Shown: piece after piece, positions 47,589-55,173 of the stretch
Numbering within the stretch: the stretch's first letter is position 1
How the letters are laid out: each line of letters opens with the position of its first letter
NCBI RefSeq assembly: GCF_002917925.1
Contig: NZ_PPFE01000001.1
Coordinates: 620,001-684,000 of the forward strand
Origin: Roseovarius confluentis
GTDB taxonomy: Bacteria > Pseudomonadota > Alphaproteobacteria > Rhodobacterales > Rhodobacteraceae
Reading direction: 5' to 3'
DNA length: 64,000 nucleotides
The notes under the pieces: generated by a model
Database searches by the model: none
Told to the model about the DNA's origin: nothing
What the model saw: the letters and a program-made list of their open reading frames with translations, nothing else
Made by a program: the position numbers and the translations under genes

Positions 47589-48575
47589 ATGGCCGACGGG
47601 AACATGGATCACGACATGAAACCGACCGAGGAGCTTTCGGTCCGCGATGTTTTCGGGATCGACACCGACATGGTCATCAAGGGCTTCGCCGACAGAAGCG
47701 AACGCGTGCCGGATATCGATTCGACCTACAAGTTCGACCCCGACACGACGCTGGCGATCCTGGCCGGGTTTTCCCACAACCGCCGCGTCATGGTGCAGGG
47801 CTATCACGGCACCGGCAAGTCGACCCATATCGAACAGGTCGCCGCCCGCCTCAACTGGCCCGCAGTGCGCGTCAACCTCGACAGCCACATCAGCCGGATC
47901 GACCTGATCGGCAAGGACGCGATCAAGCTGCGCGAGGGCGTGCAGGTGACCGAATTCCACGAAGGCATCTTGCCCTGGGCGCTGCGCAACCCCGTCGCCA
48001 TCGTGTTCGACGAATACGATGCGGGCCGCGCCGACGTGATGTTCGTCATCCAGCGGGTGCTGGAACATGACGGCAAGCTGACACTGCTGGACCAGAACGA
48101 GATCATCACGCCCCATCCCTGCTTCCGTCTTTTCGCCACGGCCAACACCGTGGGCCTGGGCGACACGACCGGTCTTTATCACGGCGTGCAGCAGATCAAC
48201 CAGGCGCAGATGGACCGCTGGTCGCTCGTCGCAACGCTGAACTACCTCAGCCACGACGCCGAAACCGCCATCGTCATCGCCAAGACCCCCCAGATGAACA
48301 CCGAGGCCGGGCGCAAGACGATCAGCCAGATGGTCACTGTCGCCGACCTCACCCGGACCGCTTTCATGAACGGCGACCTGTCGACCGTCATGAGCCCCCG
48401 GACGGTGATCAACTGGGCCCAGAACAGCCGCATCTTCCGCGACGTTGGCTATGCCTTCCGCCTGACGTTCCTCAACAAATGCGACGAACTCGAACGCCAG
48501 ACCGTGGCCGAGTTCTACCAGCGCTGCTTCGACGAGGAACTGCCCGAGAGTGCGGCAAGCGTCAGCTTGGGGTGA
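47589..48575 (+). CDS. cobS: Cobaltochelatase subunit CobS
   Basis: AAA+ subunit of the aerobic CobNST cobalt chelatase of vitamin B12 synthesis, 328 aa. The Walker A motif GYHGTGKST lies at residues 71-79, Walker B is [10 protein letters not shown] and sensor 1 is [13 protein letters not shown]. The start [10 protein letters not shown] at 47589 is preferred over a longer frame. Its usual partner cobT does not follow; a lytic transglycosylase does. Confidence 0.96.
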   Translation: MADGNMDHDMKPTEELSVRDVFGIDTDMVIKGFADRSERVPDIDSTYKFDPDTTLAILAGFSHNRRVMVQGYHGTGKSTHIEQVAARLNWPAVRVNLDSHISRIDLIGKDAIKLREGVQVTEFHEGILPWALRNPVAIVFDEYDAGRADVMFVIQRVLEHDGKLTLLDQNEIITPHPCFRLFATANTVGLGDTTGLYHGVQQINQAQMDRWSLVATLNYLSHDAETAIVIAKTPQMNTEAGRKTISQMVTVADLTRTAFMNGDLSTVMSPRTVINWAQNSRIFRDVGYAFRLTFLNKCDELERQTVAEFYQRCFDEELPESAASVSLG

Positions 48576-48621
48576 TGCGTTTACGTCTGACCCGGACGTG
48601 AACCGAACCGAAGCGCCCTGT

Positions 48622-48644
48622 GTAGGGCGGGATTTCATCCCGCC
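48622..48644. repeat. REP-like palindrome downstream of cobS
   Basis: GTA followed by a perfect 8-bp stem GGCGGGAT/ATCCCGCC around TTC (48626-48644). It is preceded by GCCCTGTGTAGGGC, which can also pair. The same element type is found within the liuB gene at 25955-25977. It may also serve as the cobS terminator. Confidence 0.7.
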
Positions 48645-48692
48645 TGCCACCACATCTTGTCTCCAACCGGGCAATATGAAACCGTTTCGCCC

Positions 48693-49919
48693 ATGATCCG
48701 CTTTGTACTGACGATCGTTACAATCCTCGTCGCCATTCCTGCCCTTGCACAGGACCGCGCCGCTATCGAGCGCCAATTCCAGTCTTGGCTACAACAAGAC
48801 GTCTGGCCCGCCGCCCGGGCCAAGGGCGTCTCCCGCGCCACGTTCGAGCGGGCCATGGGTGGCGTCCGCCTCAACTGGGACCTGCCGGACCTCGTCCCGC
48901 CGGGGTCAAAGGCAACCACCCCCAAACGCCAGACCCAGTCCGAATTCGGCGCGCCGGGCCGCTATTTCCGCGGCGTCTCGGGCGACGCCGCCATAGGCCG
49001 CCAATTGGCCAGCCGCCACGCCTCCACCCTCGCCCGGATCGAACAGCAGACCGGCGTGCCCGGTCGCATCCTGCTGGGCATCTGGGGCCGCGAAAGCGCC
49101 TATGGCCGCGCCAAGATCCCGCACAACGTGTTCGAGGTTCTGGGCACCAAGGGCTTCATGGCCACCCGCGCGCCCTATTTCCGCGAGGAACTCATCGCCG
49201 CCCTGCAAATCGCCGAGGCCGGCCACACAAGCGGCCCCCTGCGCAGCTCCTGGGCCGGCGCGCTCGGCCAGCCGCAATTCATGCCCTCCAGCTTCCTGCA
49301 ATACGCTTCCGATGGCGACGGTGACGGGCGTGCCGATATCTGGGGCTCGGTGCCCGACACGCTGGCCTCCATCGCCAATTACCTCGCCCGCCACGGCTGG
49401 GTCGCGGGCCGCGACTGGGGCTTCGAGGTCACCGTACCATCCGCCGTCTCCTGTTCCCTCGAAGGCCCCGACCAGGGCCGTCCAATCACCGAGTGGGAAG
49501 CCATGGGGATCACCCGCGTCTCGGGCCGCCCCTTCCCTGATCATGAACGAAACGGCGACGGCTTCCTGATGATGCCCGCCGGGCGCAACGGCCCGGCCTT
49601 CGTGGTCACGCCCAATTTCTTCGTGCTCAAGGACTACAACATGTCCGACCTCTACGCGCTTTACGTGGGCCATGTCGGCGACCGCATCCAGTACGGCGTC
49701 GGCGACTTCGCGGCACCCTGGGGGGCTGTCGGCAAGATGTACCGCTCCGACATCGCCGCCATGCAGCGCAGCCTTGAAGGCATGGGCCACGACGTCGGCG
49801 GTGCCGATGGATTGCCGGGCTTCAAGACCCGCCGCTCCATCGGCCGCTGGCAAGAGGCGACAGGCCAGCCCGCCACCTGCTTTCCCGAACCGGGGATGAA
49901 AGCGCAACTGGTCCGCTAG
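48693..49919 (+). CDS. Lytic murein transglycosylase (MltB family)
   Basis: Peptidoglycan-cleaving enzyme, 408 aa, with signal MIRFVLTIVTILVAIPALAQD. The SLT_2 domain has the catalytic Glu134 in LGIWGRESAYGR and WAGALGQPQFMPSSFLQYAS. The C-terminal ~60 residues form a peptidoglycan-binding domain (DIAAMQRSLEGMGHDVGGAD). No lipobox, so it is soluble. The start is at 48693; the longer frame begins in the repeat. Confidence 0.94.
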   Translation: MIRFVLTIVTILVAIPALAQDRAAIERQFQSWLQQDVWPAARAKGVSRATFERAMGGVRLNWDLPDLVPPGSKATTPKRQTQSEFGAPGRYFRGVSGDAAIGRQLASRHASTLARIEQQTGVPGRILLGIWGRESAYGRAKIPHNVFEVLGTKGFMATRAPYFREELIAALQIAEAGHTSGPLRSSWAGALGQPQFMPSSFLQYASDGDGDGRADIWGSVPDTLASIANYLARHGWVAGRDWGFEVTVPSAVSCSLEGPDQGRPITEWEAMGITRVSGRPFPDHERNGDGFLMMPAGRNGPAFVVTPNFFVLKDYNMSDLYALYVGHVGDRIQYGVGDFAAPWGAVGKMYRSDIAAMQRSLEGMGHDVGGADGLPGFKTRRSIGRWQEATGQPATCFPEPGMKAQLVR

Positions 49920-49926
49920 GCGCACC

Positions 49927-49945
49927 AAGAATTTTCAAAAAATTC
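49927..49945. repeat. Degenerate AAGAATTTT repeat after the lytic transglycosylase
   Basis: AAGAATTTTCAAAAAATTC resembles one arm plus part of the other arm of the AT-rich palindromes at 21163-21210. It begins 8 bp after the transglycosylase stop, with no second clean arm. Confidence 0.5.
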
Positions 49946-49969
49946 CGCCCCGGCCTCGCGTGTCGCGCT

Positions 49970-51391
49970 TCAATCGAACTGATAGTCCTTGGCCTCGACG
50001 TAGTGCCACTTGACCTTCCAGTTCGTGCCCCGGTCGTATTCCGACGATACGTAGATGCTGGCGGTATCCTTCAACAGAGGATCGCTCGTCGTCAGCTTCC
50101 ATGACCCGTTATGCGAATGCCAGACGCTGTCAACCGTGAAGCCCACCAGCATGTACTTGGAACTGCCGCCCCAGTCGAACGTGTGGGTGCGGTGGCCGAT
50201 TTGCCATTTCTCGCTATAGCTTTGTTCGGTAGTCGAGATCTGTGTCGCGATCCCGGGCCAGGTGTCGTAACCGTAATGCCAGATATTGGTATCGCCCGAC
50301 TCGTGTTCCTTGTCCTTCTTCGGCACGCTGGACTTTGCTCCCTTCACGCTCATGTAAAGCGCGTAGCGGGCATAGATCTCATCCAGCTCGGTCTTCAGCG
50401 AGGCAAGCTGGCTAGCGTACTCAGCAATTTTCGACGGCTCCGAGGCCAGTTCCTCACGCGCCGCGCGAATCTCGCCCGTCAGCGTGTCGAACGTATGGGC
50501 GTAGGCGTCGGCGTAATCGCCCGGACAGGTCTTGAACCGGCTCTCGACCAGCCAGACCTGCTTGTATAGCGCGGTGATCTCCCCGAAGACCGCCGGGGCC
50601 ACCGGCACGGTCCGGTCGAAATTCGGATCGAGCGAGGAATAGCTGGTCAGGTAGGCCCGCATCTGCGCCGCCTGAAGATTGTCCTTGAACCACCTCAGCA
50701 ATTCCTCGGGGTCGTCGGCCTTGGGCGGCACCGCCCCGGTCTTGGTGCCGAAATGCACGACCGTCTGTTCGAACGTCGTCTTGCTGCTCGACACAGCCTG
50801 CTTGAAATTGGCGTAGCCCGACGCCGAAAAGAGGTTTCCTTTCGAACCCGAGAACTTGGACTTGAAATCATCCAGCCGCGACTCGGACTCCGCCGTGATC
50901 CGCAACACCACGCTCAGCAGGCTGCCGGACTTGACCCCGCTGATGAAATAGTCGCCATGGGTTTTCTTGAACTTCGCCTGATCGCTGTCCAGCAAGCTCT
51001 TCGCCTTCGCCTTCAGCGCCGGGTCCTTGATCGTCGCATAGTCCGTATCGCTGATCTCGACCTGCGCCAGAACGGTCAGGGACGTGGCCGAGTAGCTGAC
51101 ACTGTTGAGGTATGACGCCTCGGCCGAGATCTCGACCGCACCGGTGTTGTAGGACCCCGACGCGCCCACGTCGATCTCGCGCTCCATCTCCGCTTCGGTC
51201 GAAATGATCTTGATCGAAATCTGCCCCTCCCCGACCTTGGCCGGTGTCGTGTCGGTCGAGGTCAGCGCCGAGCCGTCGAACGTGTCGCCGGTAACGGCAT
51301 CCACACCGCCGCCGATCTTGTAAGCGTCGCCCCAGGGGATGTCGGTGATCGTTGGCGGTAGGGTGGATTCGCCTTGAAGAAAGGTCAGCAT
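49970..51391 (-). CDS. MACPF-like candidate pore-forming protein
   Basis: A 473-aa protein with no signal peptide. About residues 40-150 are alternating Ser/Thr/Ala-rich strands (EIDVGASGSYNTGAVEISAE). THGDYFISGVKSGSLLSVVL, near 138-157, resembles the MACPF/CDC hallmark Tyr-Gly-x-His/Tyr...Gly-Gly. A charged Ser/Lys stretch follows that could act as a second membrane hairpin. The middle (about 280-355) is helical/coiled. The C-terminal ~90 residues are beta-rich with many Trp (WHYGYDTWPGIA, FTVDSVWHSHNGSW). The start is ATG at 51391 with AAAGGA upstream; a TTG at 51418 is also in frame. The family call is by motif only. Confidence 0.55.
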   Translation of the reverse strand: MLTFLQGESTLPPTITDIPWGDAYKIGGGVDAVTGDTFDGSALTSTDTTPAKVGEGQISIKIISTEAEMEREIDVGASGSYNTGAVEISAEASYLNSVSYSATSLTVLAQVEISDTDYATIKDPALKAKAKSLLDSDQAKFKKTHGDYFISGVKSGSLLSVVLRITAESESRLDDFKSKFSGSKGNLFSASGYANFKQAVSSSKTTFEQTVVHFGTKTGAVPPKADDPEELLRWFKDNLQAAQMRAYLTSYSSLDPNFDRTVPVAPAVFGEITALYKQVWLVESRFKTCPGDYADAYAHTFDTLTGEIRAAREELASEPSKIAEYASQLASLKTELDEIYARYALYMSVKGAKSSVPKKDKEHESGDTNIWHYGYDTWPGIATQISTTEQSYSEKWQIGHRTHTFDWGGSSKYMLVGFTVDSVWHSHNGSWKLTTSDPLLKDTASIYVSSEYDRGTNWKVKWHYVEAKDYQFD

Positions 51392-51486
51392 GGTCGGAAA
51401 TCCTTTGATGTGAAACAATTGAAAAATGGCATCCCCCCGCGATGAGGTGAGAGCACGAAAAACACTTTAAACAAGAAATCACTTTT

Positions 51487-51510
51487 CGCACAACCGCCTT
51501 TAGTTGTGCG
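51487..51510. repeat. 8-bp-stem hairpin upstream of the MACPF-like gene
   Basis: CGCACAAC (51487-51494) and GTTGTGCG (51503-51510) form a perfect stem with an 8-base loop. Its centre is about 107 bp before the proposed ATG. There is no U-tract on either side, so an operator or leader structure is more likely than a terminator. Confidence 0.55.
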
Positions 51511-51559
51511 TCTTACCGGGTCTCACCTCGCCCCGGACCAAAGCCGCGGTTCTGCCGGA

Positions 51560-51730
51560 TCAATTATGCTCTTCCGCCGACACCGCCTTCAACCGGCTTG
51601 TCAAGTGACGAACTTTCGTGGCAAAAATCGTCTCGAAATCCTCTCCCGCTTCGAGCGAGCTGAGATCGTCCGGCAGCGGGTTTGTGGGAGAGGCCGAAAG
51701 AAAGAGGCGAGAATAGGCAGGGGTAGTATG
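51560..51730 (-). pseudogene. C-terminal gene remnant ending like the ClC channel gene
   Basis: A minus-strand frame of 56 codons with no start codon reads, in part, LPDDLSSLEAGEDFETIF and VRHLTSRLKAVSAEEHN before its stop. The last residues mirror the ClC protein ending TAVSAEEHS, and the DNA is identical over 23 bp. It looks like the leftover 3' end of a gene, or a duplicated tail. Confidence 0.4.
51565..51587. repeat. 23-bp direct repeat, copy 1
   Basis: Identical to 51897-51919 and in the same orientation, 332 bp apart. It begins TATGCTCTTCC and ends GACACCGCC. The flanks also partly match (TCA before and TCA after). Copy 2 lies at the very 3' end of the ClC gene. Confidence 0.85.
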
Positions 51731-51850
51731 TCAATTTATTGGATGGAAACGCATATCTACGCCGTCGGAGGTTGCGATGATGTGTTTCGCGAGGCCATCG
51801 AAAACGCCACGCCGGGTACATACGCTTTTCGCGACATCAACATAGTTTGA
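51728..51850 (+). CDS. Possible small ORF, 40 aa
   Basis: ATG at 51728 with AGGGG upstream, reading MSIYWMETHIYAVGGCDDVF and ending FRDINIV. It is not recognised. Codon use is less GC-biased than in flanking genes. It overlaps the gene remnant frame by only 3 bp. It could be real or chance. Confidence 0.3.
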   Translation: MSIYWMETHIYAVGGCDDVFREAIENATPGTYAFRDINIV

Positions 51851-51891
51851 AGCGCTACCGCGCTTAGGCGACCCAAATAGGCGCACGCCGC

Positions 51892-53601
51892 TCAGCTATG
51901 CTCTTCCGCCGACACCGCCGTCAGCGCGCGGTTATAGGCCTTCAGCGCATCGACATGGAACAGCGCCCCCTGTAATTCGGGCTTCGCATCCTCGCCGGTC
52001 AGGGTCACCACCGGGATGAACGCGACGCCCGTGCGCTCGAAGATCGGCATCGCCACGTCCAGCGTCGCATTCGCGTCGATATAGACCCCGTCCTCGATCA
52101 ACTCCCAACAGGTCTCTTCGTTGGCGCTGCGCTCGGCCCCCTTCTCCCGCATCACCCGCGCAACGCGATACATGGTGAGCAGATAGGCATGCGGCCCCGC
52201 CGCCAGCCTGACACCCCGCCGATCCAGCTGCGTCAGGAAGAACGAGTGGCGCACCAGCTTTGACGACAACGCCGTGGACATCGACACCGCCACCATCACC
52301 GCTAACCCGGTCTGCCAGTCCCCCGTCAGTTCGAATACGATCAGCGTGGTCGATATGGGTGCGCCCAGCACCGCGGCGGCCACGGCCCCCATCCCCGCCA
52401 GCGCGTAAAGCGTCGGCGCCCCCGACCATTGCGGCAACAGCGCCGTCGCCGTCAGCCCGAAGGCCAGCCCCGTCAGCGCCCCCACCATCAGCGAGGGCGA
52501 AAAGACCCCGCCGCCCATACGCCCGCCGATGGTGATCGCCACCGCGATGACCTTCAGGATGCAGAACACCACCGCCTCATTCCAGAGCAGCTTGCCGGTC
52601 AACGCCTTCGACGTGGTCTCATAGCCCACGCCGATGATGTGCGGAAATCCGATTGCCAGCACGCCCAGTATCAGCCCCGCCACACCGGGCCGCAGCCAGC
52701 GCGGCAACCCGGTGCGCGCCTGCACCCGATCCGCGAATCCCTCGGCAAAGAAAATTCCGCGCATCAGCACGACGGCCACCGCCCCGCACATCAACCCCAG
52801 GATCAGGAAGGCGGGCAATTCCACGTAGAATTCCAGAATGCTCGCCATGGGCAACTCGAACTCGGTCACATCGCCGAATTCCAGCCGGTTGATCACCGTG
52901 CCCGCCACCGACGCGATCACGATGGGCGCAAAGGCGTGCAGCGCGAAATGGCGCAGCACCACCTCCAGCGCGAACAGGGCACCCGCGATGGGCGCGTTGA
53001 ACGACGCCGACACCGCCGCCGCCACGGCGCAGCCCAAAAGGTCGCGGCCGGTGATCCCGTCGGCGTTGATCCGGTTGCTGACCCAGGTCGAGATGACGCC
53101 GGCCATATGCACCACCGGCCCCTCCCGGCCCGACGAGCCGCCCGTGCCCAGCGTGATCATCGACGCCAGCGCCGAGGCCACACCGGCCCGCGTCTCGACC
53201 CGGCCCTCGTTGAGCGCGGCCCCCTCGATCACGTCGGCCACCGACCGCGCCCGACCATCGGGGGTGAAGCGGTGCAGGATCGCCCCCACCACCAGCCCGC
53301 CGCCCACCGGGATCACCAGAACCCAGTACCACGGCAGGTTCGATACCCAGCTGTGCATCAGAGACGGGTCCTCGGACCCGTAAAGCAGCAGTTGCAGAGC
53401 GTTGATTCCCTTGCGAAAGAACAGCGCCGCAAAGCCCGCCGCGATCCCGATGCAAAGCGCGATCAGCCAGAACTGGAACTGGCTCGGCCCCTTGTCGCGA
53501 AGCACCCGCCACGCGTTGCGGCCGAACGTGTCGATCCGCTGCCATCCGCGCCGCAATCGGCCCGGGCTGTCCTCGGCCTGCGCTGTCTCGGTATCGGTCA
53601 A
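51892..53601 (-). CDS. ClC family chloride channel/transporter with CBS-like C-terminus
   Basis: A 569-aa membrane protein. The gating glutamate is Glu160 in GGSSGREGPVVH, and GGRMGGGVFSPSLMVGA and GAPISTTLIVFELTG are typical. At the position of the internal proton glutamate of E. coli ClC (E203), the sequence ALFALEVVL has Val214, as in ClC channels rather than antiporters. The C-terminal ~110 residues resemble a reduced CBS region (DGVYIDANATLDVAMPIFERTG). It is divergent from the FAD oxidase gene. Confidence 0.93.
   Translation of the reverse strand: MTDTETAQAEDSPGRLRRGWQRIDTFGRNAWRVLRDKGPSQFQFWLIALCIGIAAGFAALFFRKGINALQLLLYGSEDPSLMHSWVSNLPWYWVLVIPVGGGLVVGAILHRFTPDGRARSVADVIEGAALNEGRVETRAGVASALASMITLGTGGSSGREGPVVHMAGVISTWVSNRINADGITGRDLLGCAVAAAVSASFNAPIAGALFALEVVLRHFALHAFAPIVIASVAGTVINRLEFGDVTEFELPMASILEFYVELPAFLILGLMCGAVAVVLMRGIFFAEGFADRVQARTGLPRWLRPGVAGLILGVLAIGFPHIIGVGYETTSKALTGKLLWNEAVVFCILKVIAVAITIGGRMGGGVFSPSLMVGALTGLAFGLTATALLPQWSGAPTLYALAGMGAVAAAVLGAPISTTLIVFELTGDWQTGLAVMVAVSMSTALSSKLVRHSFFLTQLDRRGVRLAAGPHAYLLTMYRVARVMREKGAERSANEETCWELIEDGVYIDANATLDVAMPIFERTGVAFIPVVTLTGEDAKPELQGALFHVDALKAYNRALTAVSAEEHS
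51897..51919. repeat. 23-bp direct repeat, copy 2 (3' end of the ClC gene)
   Basis: Identical to 51565-51587. Here it encodes the end of the ClC protein, TAVSAEEH. Confidence 0.85.
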
Positions 53602-53691
53602 CCGCCTGCCCCCGGCCTTGTGACGCAGGGCGCTTCCCTGTCGGAACCGCTTCGCATAGGGTGCGGTTTCAGGGGAATGCAGGGGTTCGAC

Positions 53692-55068
53692 ATGGGTATT
53701 CGTGACGCCATTTCAGAGTTATCGCCCGTTTTAGGGCAACGGCTCAGCCTGTCCAAGTCCGATCTGCAAGAGCATGGCCGGAGCGAGACGCATTTCGCGG
53801 ACGCGCCGCCCGATGCCGTCGCCTATCCCGAAAACACAGACGAGGTGCGCCGGATCGTGCAGGCCTGCGCCCGCCACGGCGTGCCGGTCATCGGCTGGGG
53901 CACCGGCACCTCGCTCGAAGGGCAGGCGCAGGCGTTCTCGGGCGGCATCTGCGTCGACTTCCAGCGCATGAACCGCATCCTCGAAGTGTCCCAGGACGAC
54001 ATGGACGTGCGCGTTCAGCCCGGCGTCACCCGCGAGGCGCTGAACGAGGAATTGCGCGCCACGGGCCTTTTCTTTCCCGTCGACCCCGGCGCCAACGCCT
54101 CGATCGGCGGCATGACCTCGACCCGCGCCAGCGGCACGACGGCGGTGCGCTATGGCACCATGCGCGACAACGTGCTGGGGCTCGAAGTGGTCACTGCCAC
54201 GGGCGAGGTCATCCGCACCGGCACCCGCGCCCGCAAATCCTCGGCGGGCTACGACCTGACCGCGCTGTTCGTCGGCTCCGAGGGCACGCTGGGCCTGATC
54301 ACCGAGATCACGCTGCGCCTGCAGGGCACGCCCGAGGCCATATCTGCCGCCGTCTGCGCCTTTGACGCCGTGGGCGACGCGGTCGAGGCGGTCATGGCCT
54401 CTGTGCAGATGGGCCTGCCGCTCGCCCGGATCGAGCTGATGGACACCCAAAGCGTCGCAGCGGTGAATGCCTATTCCGGCGCCGCCCTGCCCGCCTGCCC
54501 GCATTTGCTGCTGGAATTCCATGGCTCGGACGCGGGCGTCGCGGAACAGGCGCGGATGTTCGGTGAATTGGCACAGGAGTTCGGCGGCAAGGGCTTCGAC
54601 TGGGCCCGCAAGACCGAGGAACGCTCCGCGCTCTGGGCCATGCGCCACGCCGCCTATCACGCCATCGTCGCTCACCGTCCCGGAACCAAGGCGCTGGTCA
54701 CCGATATCTGCGTGCCGATCTCGAACCTGGCCCGCGCCATTGAAGAGACGCGGCGCGACCTCGATGCGCAAGGCATCGAAGGCCCGATCCTGGGACATGT
54801 GGGCGACGGCAATTTCCACGCCATCCTGCAATTCGACCCCGAGGATGCCGCCGACAAGGCCCGCGTGCTGAAAGCCTCCGAGCATCTGGTCGAGCTGGCG
54901 CTGTCGCTCGGCGGTACCGCCACGGGCGAGCATGGCATCGGCGTGGGCAAGCTGGGCTACATGGAACGCGAACATGGTCCCGCCTGGGGCCTCATGGGTA
55001 CGATCAAGCAGGCGCTTGACCCAGACAACATCATGAACCCCGGCAAACTCGTGCCGCCCCGCAACTGA
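53692..55068 (+). CDS. GlcD/D-lactate dehydrogenase-type FAD oxidoreductase
   Basis: A 458-aa flavoprotein that probably oxidises a D-2-hydroxy acid such as D-lactate or glycolate. The PCMH FAD domain has VPVIGWGTGTSLEGQAQAF and PGANASIGGMTSTRASGTTA. The C-terminal domain has GHVGDGNFHAIL (metal/substrate His) and GTATGEHGIGVGKLGYM. The start is ATG at 53692, about 6 nt after AGGGG; an ATG at 53677 is less well spaced. The substrate is inferred only from family. Confidence 0.92.
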   Translation: MGIRDAISELSPVLGQRLSLSKSDLQEHGRSETHFADAPPDAVAYPENTDEVRRIVQACARHGVPVIGWGTGTSLEGQAQAFSGGICVDFQRMNRILEVSQDDMDVRVQPGVTREALNEELRATGLFFPVDPGANASIGGMTSTRASGTTAVRYGTMRDNVLGLEVVTATGEVIRTGTRARKSSAGYDLTALFVGSEGTLGLITEITLRLQGTPEAISAAVCAFDAVGDAVEAVMASVQMGLPLARIELMDTQSVAAVNAYSGAALPACPHLLLEFHGSDAGVAEQARMFGELAQEFGGKGFDWARKTEERSALWAMRHAAYHAIVAHRPGTKALVTDICVPISNLARAIEETRRDLDAQGIEGPILGHVGDGNFHAILQFDPEDAADKARVLKASEHLVELALSLGGTATGEHGIGVGKLGYMEREHGPAWGLMGTIKQALDPDNIMNPGKLVPPRN

Positions 55069-55096
55069 CCGCGCGGCGCGTGTGACGCCGCGAAGA

Positions 55097-55111
55097 GGGG
55101 GCGCTGCCCCC
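55097..55111. terminator. GC-rich hairpin between the convergent FAD oxidase and recN genes
   Basis: The 6-bp perfect stem GGGGGC/GCCCCC around GCT lies 29 bp after the oxidase stop, followed by a C-rich stretch without a T-run. It probably marks the end of the oxidase transcript, but it also resembles the GGGGGCGCTGCCCCC elements common in Rhodobacteraceae intergenic DNA from memory. Confidence 0.5.
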
Positions 55112-55173
55112 CACGGCGAACCTGCGGTTTCGCCGCTTCCCCGGGATAATTATGGCCAGAGGAAAAGCCGGGG

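Larger units (their letters stand above)
51419..51891. other. 473-bp gene-poor patch between the MACPF-like and ClC genes
   Basis: It holds the upstream region of the MACPF-like gene, including the hairpin at 51487-51510. It also contains a C-terminal gene remnant on the minus strand, a possible 40-codon ORF on the plus strand and two copies of a 23-bp repeat. Base composition is lower in GC than in flanking genes. It looks like a site of past rearrangement. Confidence 0.6.

Noticed and set aside
52429-53691. Long N-terminal extension of the FAD oxidase across the ClC gene
   Set aside because: The extension is the antisense of the ClC gene; the conserved domain and ribosome site support 53692.
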